A program made the translations under genes and the position numbers. The notes below the pieces were generated by a model that did no database searches, was not told the DNA's origin, and worked only from the letters and a program-made list of their open reading frames with translations. A DNA stretch of 32,003 nt. It comes from Bacteroidales bacterium (lineage in GTDB: Bacteria; Bacteroidota; Bacteroidia; Bacteroidales; F082). Position 1 is the first letter of the stretch. Every line of letters starts with the position of its first letter. The stretch spans positions 1-32,003 of the forward strand of contig JAFYNK010000075.1 in assembly GCA_017548125.1 (NCBI GenBank), in the 5' to 3' direction. Shown here piece after piece: positions 25,152-32,003 of this stretch.

Positions 25152-26249
25152 GCCGTCGCCGTAAGGGTTGGCAGCGTGACTCATTTTTTTATATTCACTT
25201 TCATTGTCAAGCAATTCAGATACTTCATTTACAATTCTATCGTAATCGGTGCCGACGAGTTTCACTGTTCCAGCGTCGAGAGCTTCAGGACGTTCTGTGT
25301 TGTTACGCATGACGAGAACTGGTTTGCCGAGACTTGGAGCTTCTTCTTGGATGCCGCCGCTATCAGTCAAGATAATGTCAGCTTTTTCCATTAAGAATAC
25401 AAAGTTAAGATAATCAAGAGGTTCGATGAAGAAAGCGTTGGTTAGATGTTGTCCGTCGAAAATCTCAGAAATAGGTTTTCTGACATTAGGATTGAGATGC
25501 ATAGGATATACGAAATCGACATCTGGATATTTTATTGAGAGGTCGCGGATAGCGCAGCAGATGTTTTTGAATCCCTCGCCGAAGTTCTCGCGACGATGAC
25601 CTGTGATAAGAACTATTTTCTTCTGACGGTCAAGGTTGTAGCCGTTTTCTTTGATATTGTCGTTTAATATTTTGGCGAGTTTATTGTCGTTCTTTATTTT
25701 ATTAACAACCCAAAACAACGCATCAATTACAGTGTTGCCTGTAATGATGATATTTTTGTCATAAACATTCTCTTTCAAGAGATTATGTCTGCTTAATTCT
25801 GTCGGTGAGAAATGATAAGTGGCGATTCTGCCTGTCATTCTTCTGTTCATCTCTTCTGGCCATGGACTGTATATGTCGTTGGTTCTCAAGCCTGCTTCTA
25901 TGTGAGCTACTGGGATTTGTTTGTAGAAAGCAGCCAAGGCAGCAGCCATTGAGGTGGTAGTGTCGCCGTGGACGAGGACGATGTCGGGATTTGTTTCATT
26001 GAGGACATCGCGGAGTCCGAGCATGACACGCGAAGTGATGTCGTACAAATCCTGGCCTTGTTTCATAATGTTGAGGTCGTAATCAGGCTTTATCTCGAAG
26101 ATGTCGAGCACCTGGTCGAGCATCTCGCGATGTTGGGCTGTAACACATACTATAGTCTGAAAATCAGTGTTTTCCTGAAATTTCTTCACGAGTGGAGCCA
26201 TTTTTATTGCTTCAGGACGTGTTCCAAAAACCAACATTACCTTTTTCAT
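25110..26249 (-). CDS. wecB: UDP-N-acetylglucosamine 2-epimerase (non-hydrolysing)
   Basis: The 379-residue protein interconverts UDP-GlcNAc and UDP-ManNAc. Family motifs are plain: GTRPEAIK (9-16), VHGDTTTSMA, HIEAGLRTND, TGHRRENFGEG, and the C-terminal TDSGGIQEEAP followed by NNTERPEA. This is the non-hydrolysing type, not NeuC, so it supplies UDP-ManNAc and not free ManNAc. It follows wecC by 10 bases; together they make UDP-ManNAcA. The 3' end overlaps the convergent glycosyltransferase by 42 bases. Confidence 0.96.
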   Translation of the reverse strand: MKKVMLVFGTRPEAIKMAPLVKKFQENTDFQTIVCVTAQHREMLDQVLDIFEIKPDYDLNIMKQGQDLYDITSRVMLGLRDVLNETNPDIVLVHGDTTTSMAAALAAFYKQIPVAHIEAGLRTNDIYSPWPEEMNRRMTGRIATYHFSPTELSRHNLLKENVYDKNIIITGNTVIDALFWVVNKIKNDNKLAKILNDNIKENGYNLDRQKKIVLITGHRRENFGEGFKNICCAIRDLSIKYPDVDFVYPMHLNPNVRKPISEIFDGQHLTNAFFIEPLDYLNFVFLMEKADIILTDSGGIQEEAPSLGKPVLVMRNNTERPEALDAGTVKLVGTDYDRIVNEVSELLDNESEYKKMSHAANPYGDGLACQRIVNFMKNI

Positions 26250-26259
26250 ATTGCGAGAT

Positions 26260-27468
26260 TTATTTGTTCATAATATTACCACAGAAATCTAATATGATGA
26301 CATCTTTTCTGTAGTTAAGTTCAGCAAACTCACGATGATTTACGAGGAACACCACTATGTCAGCTGTTTCGTAAGCCACTTTATAATCAGTGAGTTTGAA
26401 GAGATTATTTTCTTTTACGTTAGGTTCCACCACCATGATGTCAGGATTGTTGCAAGCCTGTATCACGTTGGTTGTTATTGACTTAGCAGGAGACTCTCTT
26501 AAATCGTCGATATTAGGCTTGAAGGCGAGACCCATCATTGCTACTCTTGGTTTGCGATGGTTTTTAAGTTCGAACTCAAGCATACAGCTTTTCACTTTCT
26601 CGGCGCACCAGAGAGCCTTGTAATTATTTATCTCTCTTGCTGTTGCGATAATTTTCGATTCTTTTGGATAATCAGCTGTTATGAAATAAGGATCGACGGC
26701 GATGCAATGGCCGCCCACGCCGCAACCTGGACGAAGTATGTTTACTCTTGGGTGTTTGTTTGCCAAGTCGATGAGTTCCCAAACATTGATTCCTGCCTTG
26801 TCGCAGATGATAGACAACTCGTTAGCGAAGGCTATCTGCACGTCGCGAGAGGAGTTCTCGGTGAGTTTGCACATCTCGGCAGTGCGGCTGTTTGTTGAAT
26901 GAAGAGCGCCTTTCACGAATATCTGGTAAAACTCTTTCGCTTTTTCGGTCGAAGCCTCGTTGACGCCGCCGATGACGCGGTCGTTGTTCTCGAGTTCAAA
27001 GATTACGTTTCCAGGAAGCACACGTTCAGGACAATAAGCGATGAAAATCTTGTCTTTAAGTTCTGGACGAGTCTCATATATCAGCGACATCATCTTCTCT
27101 GTCGTTCCCACCGGCGATGTCGATTCTATGACGAAGAGGTCGTCAGGTTTCAGAAATGGAATTATCATGCGAGTGGCAGCTTCCACGTAGGAGATGTCTG
27201 GTTCGTGGTCGCCTTTGAATGGAGTTGGCACGACGATGAAATAAGCGTCGCATTTTTGAGGTTCGGTGTAAGCCTTGAACTTGCTGCTGGCGATGACATC
27301 TTGAAGAAGCTGTTCCATGCCAGGTTCAATGATATGAAGCACACCTTTGTTGGTGGTCTCAACCACATTCTTATTGATATCCACTCCAACCACATCGATG
27401 CCGTGTTTAGCAGCGATTATCGCTGTCGGCAGACCGATGTAACCTAAACCCATGAAACAAGCTCTCAT
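26260..27468 (-). CDS. wecC: UDP-N-acetyl-D-mannosamine dehydrogenase
   Basis: This 402-residue NAD-dependent dehydrogenase oxidises UDP-ManNAc at C6 to UDP-ManNAcA. It has the N-terminal Rossmann motif GLGYIG (7-12), VPTPFKGDHEPD (80-91), the KLTENSSRDVQIAFANEL helix (201-218) and the catalytic cysteine in GCGVGGHCIAVDP (Cys255). The C-terminal UDP-binding domain includes GLAFKPNIDDLRESP. The pairing with wecB supports ManNAc as substrate over GlcNAc. It is the first gene of the minus-strand pair and has its own TATCTTTG box. Confidence 0.94.
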   Translation of the reverse strand: MRACFMGLGYIGLPTAIIAAKHGIDVVGVDINKNVVETTNKGVLHIIEPGMEQLLQDVIASSKFKAYTEPQKCDAYFIVVPTPFKGDHEPDISYVEAATRMIIPFLKPDDLFVIESTSPVGTTEKMMSLIYETRPELKDKIFIAYCPERVLPGNVIFELENNDRVIGGVNEASTEKAKEFYQIFVKGALHSTNSRTAEMCKLTENSSRDVQIAFANELSIICDKAGINVWELIDLANKHPRVNILRPGCGVGGHCIAVDPYFITADYPKESKIIATAREINNYKALWCAEKVKSCMLEFELKNHRKPRVAMMGLAFKPNIDDLRESPAKSITTNVIQACNNPDIMVVEPNVKENNLFKLTDYKVAYETADIVVFLVNHREFAELNYRKDVIILDFCGNIMNK

Positions 27469-27490
27469 TTTACGAAATTTTATTTATTTG

Positions 27491-27498
27491 CAAAGATA
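27491..27498 (-). promoter_or_regulatory. -7 promoter box for wecC-wecB
   Basis: The minus strand reads TATCTTTG, 22 bases before the wecC start codon. It is one half of a divergent pair with 27637-27644. Confidence 0.6.
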
Positions 27499-27507
27499 GG
27501 AAAAAAG

Positions 27508-27540
27508 TCAACAAGACGGCAAGACTACGAGACAACAAGT
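27508..27540. repeat. Dispersed GACTAC/ACAACAAG-type intergenic repeat, copy 2
   Basis: Bases 27523-27539 match 6461-6477 at 16 of 17 positions, and the surrounding ACAAGACGGCAAG text uses the same words. It sits between the two divergent promoters. The rest of the 195-base gap is AT-rich with no gene. Confidence 0.55.
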
Positions 27541-27613
27541 TTTTTTTGATTAGGAGTTATGGGATAAGTGTTGGTTCAATGGTTTTAGTTCAATAGCCTT
27601 AGTTAAAAATATT

Positions 27614-27644
27614 TTCGTTAAATAAATAATCTTTTTTATCTTTG
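27614..27644 (+). promoter_or_regulatory. Promoter of the second nucleotide-sugar dehydrogenase gene
   Basis: TATCTTTG at 27637-27644 matches the -7 consensus. TTCG at 27614-27617 (three of four bases of TTTG) lies at the ideal 19-base spacing. The leader to the ATG at 27664 is short. Confidence 0.6.
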
Positions 27645-27663
27645 TAATCTTAATAATTTTCTA

Positions 27664-28935
27664 ATGAAAGACATCAAAATAGCAGTCATAGGTCTTGGTT
27701 ATGTGGGACTTCCTCTCGCACGACTTTTTTCTACTAAGTTCGAGACAATAGGTTTTGATCTTAGTGAAACTCGTGTTAATCAATTAAATGAAGGTCACGA
27801 CTTTACACTCGAAGTCGATGATTTTTTGCTGAGAGATGCTATTGACAATCACGGATTTAGATGTACAACAAAAATAGAAGACTTAAAAGAATTTAACTTT
27901 TACATTGTCGCAGTTCCAACTCCAATAGATGAGAATAATCATCCAGATTTGACACCTTTAGTAAAGGCGAGTGAGACAGTAGGAAAAGTTATTAAGAAGA
28001 ATGATGTCGTAGTCTATGAATCAACGGTTTATCCTGGTGTCACAGAAGAAGAGTGTATTCCAGTAGTGGAAAAAGTATCAGGCTTGAAATTTAATGTTGA
28101 CTTCTTCGCAGGATATTCGCCTGAAAGAATAAATCCAGGAGATAAGACGCATACCGTTGAGAAAATCAAGAAAGTGACATCAGGTTCAACGTCTGAGATT
28201 GCAGATCTTGTTGATGATGTGTATAATACAGTTTTAATTAACGGCACGCATAAAGCGTCGTCGATAAAAGTGGCGGAAGCTTCTAAGATAATTGAGAATT
28301 CACAGCGAGATGTCAACATTGCCTTTATGAATGAATTGGCAAAGATTTTCAATGCGATGGGAATTGATACTCACGATGTTATTGAAGCAGCTTCATCAAA
28401 ATGGAATTTTATTAAACTGAATCCAGGTCTTGTAGGAGGACATTGTATCAGTGTTGACCCATATTATCTCATACAGAAAGCTCAAGTCTATGGCGTGATG
28501 CCGCGTATAATGTCATCGGCACGACATCTCAACGACGGTATGGGAGAATATGTTGCAAATCAGACTATTAAACTGATGAATAAAAAGGGTGTTCTTGTAA
28601 AGGACGCTAAGATTCTGATACTAGGAATCACTTTCAAAGAAAATTGTCCTGATATTCGTAACACCAAGGTTTTCGATATTATACAAACATTAAAAGAATT
28701 TACCGACAATATCACTATTTATGATCCATGGGCTGATGTAGCTCTTGTTAAGAAAGAATATGGTTTAGATATTGTCAATGAAATGACTGTTAATGAGTTA
28801 TTTGACGCGGCTGTCTTAGCTGTGGCTCACGAACATTTTTTGAAAATCGACATCAAGTCGTTGATGAAAGAAAACAGCGTCATTTATGATGTCAAAGGAT
28901 TTTTGGACAGAAATATTGTAGATGGAAGATTATAA
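27664..28935 (+). CDS. UDP-N-acetylhexosamine 6-dehydrogenase, TviB/WbpO-like
   Basis: This 423-residue protein is a second UDP-sugar dehydrogenase, of the TviB/WbpO type that makes UDP-GlcNAcA or UDP-GalNAcA. It has GLGYVG (10-15), VAVPTPIDENNHPDL (82-96), GYSPERINPGDK (150-161), the SKIIENSQRDVNIAFMNEL helix and the catalytic cysteine in GLVGGHCISVDPYY (Cys261). FAGYSPERINPGD and GITFKENCPDIRNTK match the TviB branch better than WecC. Which hexosamine is used cannot be decided, because no C4 epimerase is adjacent. It is divergent from wecC and 18 bases upstream of rlmI. Confidence 0.92.
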   Translation: MKDIKIAVIGLGYVGLPLARLFSTKFETIGFDLSETRVNQLNEGHDFTLEVDDFLLRDAIDNHGFRCTTKIEDLKEFNFYIVAVPTPIDENNHPDLTPLVKASETVGKVIKKNDVVVYESTVYPGVTEEECIPVVEKVSGLKFNVDFFAGYSPERINPGDKTHTVEKIKKVTSGSTSEIADLVDDVYNTVLINGTHKASSIKVAEASKIIENSQRDVNIAFMNELAKIFNAMGIDTHDVIEAASSKWNFIKLNPGLVGGHCISVDPYYLIQKAQVYGVMPRIMSSARHLNDGMGEYVANQTIKLMNKKGVLVKDAKILILGITFKENCPDIRNTKVFDIIQTLKEFTDNITIYDPWADVALVKKEYGLDIVNEMTVNELFDAAVLAVAHEHFLKIDIKSLMKENSVIYDVKGFLDRNIVDGRL

Positions 28936-28953
28936 AAAATAAAAGCTCTAATT

Positions 28954-30153
28954 ATGAACTCATCACCTTTATACCCAATAATAAAACTTCGCAGAGGCAA
29001 AGACGAAGCCGTAAGACGTTTCCATCCTTGGATCTTCTCTGGCGCTATTGAATCGGCAGCGGCTGACTTACAAGCTGGCGATATCGTTACAGTAGTGGAT
29101 TATAAGAACAATATACTCGGAACAGGCTTTGCTGAAGCTGGTAATATAGCCGTAAAAGTGTTGGCTTTTGATAACAGAAAGATTGACAGATTCTTCTGGA
29201 AAGAACGTCTCACCAAAGCCTTCGAACTCCGCAAGTTGATGGGTTTGACGGATAACGAACATACTAACTGCTATCGTCTCGTGCATTCTGAAGGTGACAA
29301 TCTCCCTGGTTTGATAATCGATATTTACAATAAGACCGCTGTCGTTCAGGCTCAGACAGAAGGCATGGCGCTTAACGTGAAAAATATAGCGGATGCCTTG
29401 ATGACCGTTGAAGGTCTTGGCATCAATTCTGTTTATAACAAGAGCGCTGAGGCAATGCAGCGTATGGGTAAGGAAGCCGTGGAAGACGGTTATCTCATTG
29501 GCGAGAATTCTGATGACTTCGTGTTGGAAAACGACTCTAAGTTCTTGGTTGACTGGGAAGGCGGTCAGAAGACGGGCTTCTTCCTTGACCAAAGATATAA
29601 CCGTGATTTGGTTCGTCAGCTCGCTAAAGGCAAGAACGTCCTCAACACATTCTGCTACACAGGAGGTTTCTCTGTGACAGCACTCAGAGGCGGTGCTAAC
29701 AAAGTGGTCTCTGTTGATTGTTCTAAAAAAGCTATCGCTGCTTGTGAGAAGAACATCGCTCTCAACGGATATGACATCAAGGACAATCCATGCGTTGCAG
29801 AAGACGCTAAGCTCTTCCTTCAAAATATGAAAAAAGGCGAGTTCGACCTCATCATCCTCGACCCACCGGCATTCGCGAAAAATCATAAGTCATTACATAA
29901 AGGCCTGCAAGGTTACAAGTTCATCAATCTCGAAGCGATGAAAAAGATAAAAGAAGGCGGACTCTTGTTCACTTTCAGCTGCTCTCAGGCTGTAGATAAG
30001 GCTCAGTTCCAAAGCATCGTGATGGCAGCAGCTATAGAAGCAGGTCGCAAGGCTCAGATAATATTCCAGCTCGATCAGCCAGATGATCATCCTGTCAACA
30101 TATATCATCCAGAAGGCGCATACCTTAAAGGATTGGTGCTTAAGATTGATTGA
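28954..30153 (+). CDS. rlmI: 23S rRNA (cytosine-C5) methyltransferase RlmI family
   Basis: The 399-residue protein has the RlmI layout. An N-terminal PUA domain (about 5-75, with HPWIFSGAIES and AGDIVTVVD) precedes the RlmI EEHEE-like middle domain containing RLVHSEGDNLPGLIIDIY. The Rossmann methyltransferase domain follows: GQKTGFFLDQR, NTFCYTGGFSVTALRGGA (motif I), ILDPPAFAKNHKS (motif IV) and FTFSCSQAVD, holding the likely catalytic Cys. RlmI in E. coli methylates C1962 of 23S rRNA; the same target is assumed. It probably shares a transcript with the dehydrogenase gene and ends at a strong terminator. Confidence 0.9.
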   Translation: MNSSPLYPIIKLRRGKDEAVRRFHPWIFSGAIESAAADLQAGDIVTVVDYKNNILGTGFAEAGNIAVKVLAFDNRKIDRFFWKERLTKAFELRKLMGLTDNEHTNCYRLVHSEGDNLPGLIIDIYNKTAVVQAQTEGMALNVKNIADALMTVEGLGINSVYNKSAEAMQRMGKEAVEDGYLIGENSDDFVLENDSKFLVDWEGGQKTGFFLDQRYNRDLVRQLAKGKNVLNTFCYTGGFSVTALRGGANKVVSVDCSKKAIAACEKNIALNGYDIKDNPCVAEDAKLFLQNMKKGEFDLIILDPPAFAKNHKSLHKGLQGYKFINLEAMKKIKEGGLLFTFSCSQAVDKAQFQSIVMAAAIEAGRKAQIIFQLDQPDDHPVNIYHPEGAYLKGLVLKID

Positions 30154-30159
30154 TTTTTT

Positions 30160-30204
30160 AAAAACACTGGAATTTTGGAATCCCAAGATTCCAGTGTTTT
30201 TTTT
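30160..30204. terminator. Bidirectional terminator between rlmI and the Omp28-like gene
   Basis: A perfect 14-bp stem (30160-30173 with 30188-30201; core ACACTGGAAT) has A-runs on the left and T-runs on the right, so it works on both strands. It lies between convergent genes ending at 30153 and 30220. Confidence 0.92.
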
Positions 30205-30219
30205 ACTCATTTCACATCT

Positions 30220-31983
30220 TTAACTGTTAATTACAGAAACCTTCTTCGTTGCGATATTACCTTTATTATCGTAAATATTGATGAAATAAATTCCTGATTT
30301 ATAGTCTGAGACATTGATTTCTATTTCATCTGTTGCATATTGTGCCCCTGCTGTTATTTCTTCGACCAACATTCCTAAACAATTATATATTCTTACAGAT
30401 GACATATTATGTCCATCAACTGAAAGTTTAACAATGTTTCTTGCCGGATTAGGATAAATTTCAAATGCGTCTTCTTCAACCTCATTGACGTCGGTTCCCA
30501 CCTCTAATGTAAAGATATGAGAAGCTTTAGCCCCAAAATCTCCATCACCATCAATAACGACATTACCATGACCGTCTATTATCTTGTAATATCCTTCACC
30601 GAAGTCGCAGCATATTCCATTTCTTGCAGAATCTGATATGATAAATCTTAAACATTGATTCAATGGAAGTTGAAGAGGTATCTCATGTAATTCCGTAGCT
30701 GTAGGTTGTCCGAAGAAATAATCGTATGGTCCGCCGGATGTTATAATATTATCTCTGTCATCAACAATCTGCCAAGTCGTCTCGCTGCCAAATTTATCTT
30801 GCATCAATTCTAATACAATTTCGTCATTTTCATTCTCAACGTATATTGCATGCCATTCATCACGAGTGATTGTTATTGTATTTGAATGATTGAAAGCAAT
30901 GCCGTTAGCTTCAATAATATTAAATTCGATTTCATGAGTTCCTACCGGCACTTCCATATCAAACTCAATTCTTTCCACGTCATAAGATGCTATATTGCCA
31001 GTCCATTCATATTCGAATGTATCTCCATTATCAATTTTCATCAACATCTTTATTGACGTAAGTCCATCCAATCCTCTATTTATCATGTCAATGTTAAATG
31101 TCCTGTAATTAGAACACAAATCCGGACGTTTCTCTGTAACCATTTCAAAATGAGGAAAAACATTGTTCTGGCTTTTTATTAGTAATGGCAAACGGCAGGA
31201 ATTCAATATAGGAAACGATTTATACGAGTTCATTTGGTTTGTAACAAAAGCGATAAATCTCAGATGATTGATATTGACTTCTACGCCGTTTGGATCACCT
31301 ATTATTTCAGGAATAGTGTACTTGTATGTCTTGGTTATCAAAGTACCTTCTGTTGTTGGACTTATCTCTTCGCCCCATGTCGGAGTAATGATATCGCGAA
31401 GGACATTCATGTGACAATATAGGCCATCTAAATATTGTTCCATATTATTCTCACCATTACTTTGTGTACCCCATATACTGTCTTGCAACATGGCTATAGT
31501 GAGATAGTTGGCATCAACATTACTATCGTCTGTATAATAAACTTCTACCGTTATGGTTGCAGTCCTGCTTGTTTCATCAATAACGACCTTGCCGCCAATA
31601 TTACACAATGCTTCTTCATTAGTTTGCTCATAAACATGTTCTATTACAAAACCACCTCCATTGTTAGTGCATCTGTTTACGATTCCGTTGGGAAGACCAG
31701 AGCCTGTCAGAGCATGATAGATGGTCTGACCATCAATAGTTTCAAAGTTAGGATACGTTATAATTCCATTCGGGTGAATATACATTGCGAACACTCTTCC
31801 AGGATAACTTCTCATCAATTCGTTTATTGTTACATGTGATGAAGGACATGCCTGGCAGCTTCTTCCTGTAAACTCTTCTATGACAGCATTTTTAAATAAT
31901 GGTTCCGTCGATACGTACTGCTGAGCTACTATACCTTTGACGAAAAATATTAATAATGTGGTAAAAAATACTATCTTTCTCAT
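30220..31983 (-). CDS. Omp28-like thioredoxin-fold secreted protein with T9SS sorting domain
   Basis: The 587-residue protein has a Sec signal peptide (to about residue 20, ending VAQQ). An Omp28-related, thioredoxin-like domain starts VIEEFTGRSCQACPSSH, with a CxxC pair (Cys43, Cys46) and a MYIHPNG segment. Beta-sandwich regions follow. Near residues 385-500 is an ETTWQIVDDRDNIITSGGPYDYFF ... SARNGICCDFGEGYYKI unit, seen in many secreted Bacteroidetes proteins. The last 75 residues (FEIYPNPARN to ATKKVSVINS) are a T9SS type A sorting domain. It should be delivered to the cell surface. The family is named after P. gingivalis Omp28; function is unproved. The promoter is beyond or at the window end. 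Confidence 0.87.
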   Translation of the reverse strand: MRKIVFFTTLLIFFVKGIVAQQYVSTEPLFKNAVIEEFTGRSCQACPSSHVTINELMRSYPGRVFAMYIHPNGIITYPNFETIDGQTIYHALTGSGLPNGIVNRCTNNGGGFVIEHVYEQTNEEALCNIGGKVVIDETSRTATITVEVYYTDDSNVDANYLTIAMLQDSIWGTQSNGENNMEQYLDGLYCHMNVLRDIITPTWGEEISPTTEGTLITKTYKYTIPEIIGDPNGVEVNINHLRFIAFVTNQMNSYKSFPILNSCRLPLLIKSQNNVFPHFEMVTEKRPDLCSNYRTFNIDMINRGLDGLTSIKMLMKIDNGDTFEYEWTGNIASYDVERIEFDMEVPVGTHEIEFNIIEANGIAFNHSNTITITRDEWHAIYVENENDEIVLELMQDKFGSETTWQIVDDRDNIITSGGPYDYFFGQPTATELHEIPLQLPLNQCLRFIISDSARNGICCDFGEGYYKIIDGHGNVVIDGDGDFGAKASHIFTLEVGTDVNEVEEDAFEIYPNPARNIVKLSVDGHNMSSVRIYNCLGMLVEEITAGAQYATDEIEINVSDYKSGIYFINIYDNKGNIATKKVSVINS

Positions 31984-32003
31984 GGCTTATTTAATTACAG
32001 AAA

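Noticed and set aside
25110-26249. Hydrolysing epimerase NeuC feeding the nonulosonate run
   Set aside because: The motifs and the pairing with wecC mark it as the non-hydrolysing WecB type, on the opposite strand from the nonulosonate genes.
26899-27447. Open frame (182 codons) antisense to wecC
   Set aside because: It lies wholly within wecC, which carries all its family motifs; the antisense product has no recognisable fold.
29068-29886. Long open frame (272 codons) antisense to rlmI
   Set aside because: rlmI is a clear full-length family member on the other strand; the antisense frame has no family features, no promoter box or ribosome site, and its Cys/His/Phe-rich composition is that of a shadow.

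Overview
The window looks like a chromosomal segment from a T9SS-bearing member of the Bacteroidales. This rests on several things: low GC; start regions carrying TAnnTTTG -7 boxes instead of E. coli-type promoters; two secreted proteins with type IX secretion (T9SS) type A sorting tails; a GldB-like lipoprotein; a two-subunit methylmalonyl-CoA mutase; and a nonulosonate phosphatase very close to what I remember of the Bacteroides thetaiotaomicron KDN-9-phosphate phosphatase. The genus cannot be read from the sequence. No mobile element, CRISPR array, rRNA or phage gene was seen.

Layout. 1-4.3 kb (minus strand): a small surface-type lipoprotein, YifB/ComM-like AAA+ protein, GldB-like lipoprotein and a SAM hydrolase. 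4.5-6.5 kb (plus): phoH and purC, closed by a strong terminator. 6.6-8.9 kb (minus): yicC, nadD and a SirB1-like protein. 9.0-10.6 kb (plus): an ornithine aminotransferase and a DUF1294 membrane protein. 10.6-11.3 kb: an isolated HsdR-N nuclease-fold protein (minus) and a tRNA-Glu(CUC) with its own promoter and terminator. 11.5-15.5 kb (minus): both methylmalonyl-CoA mutase subunits. 15.7-25.15 kb (plus): a tightly packed eight-gene run for a secreted beta-helix protein and a surface glycan. 25.1-27.5 kb (minus): wecC-wecB for UDP-ManNAcA. 27.7-30.15 kb (plus): a second nucleotide-sugar dehydrogenase and RlmI. 30.2-32.0 kb (minus): an Omp28-like T9SS cargo protein.

The most interesting part is 15.7-25.15 kb. 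An SpsF-type cytidylyltransferase, a NeuB-family synthase, a HAD phosphatase, a hexapeptide acyltransferase and an unassigned GT-B-like protein are packed with gaps or overlaps of a few bases. The phosphatase has the Glu56, Arg64 and Lys67 residues reported as marks of KDN-9-P phosphatase, which separate it from KdsC (KDO-8-P). No hydrolysing UDP-GlcNAc 2-epimerase (NeuC) is present. That fits a route from mannose-6-P plus PEP to KDN-9-P, KDN and CMP-KDN. The 433-residue downstream protein is then the natural candidate for the transferase, and the acyltransferase for an O-acetylation step. This pathway reading is inference from family knowledge and gene order.

Housekeeping genes flank the glycan genes. 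Transcription units are mostly bounded by recognisable -7 boxes and hairpin-plus-T terminators. The exception is the junction at 25.1 kb, where two operons overlap tail to tail by 42 bp.
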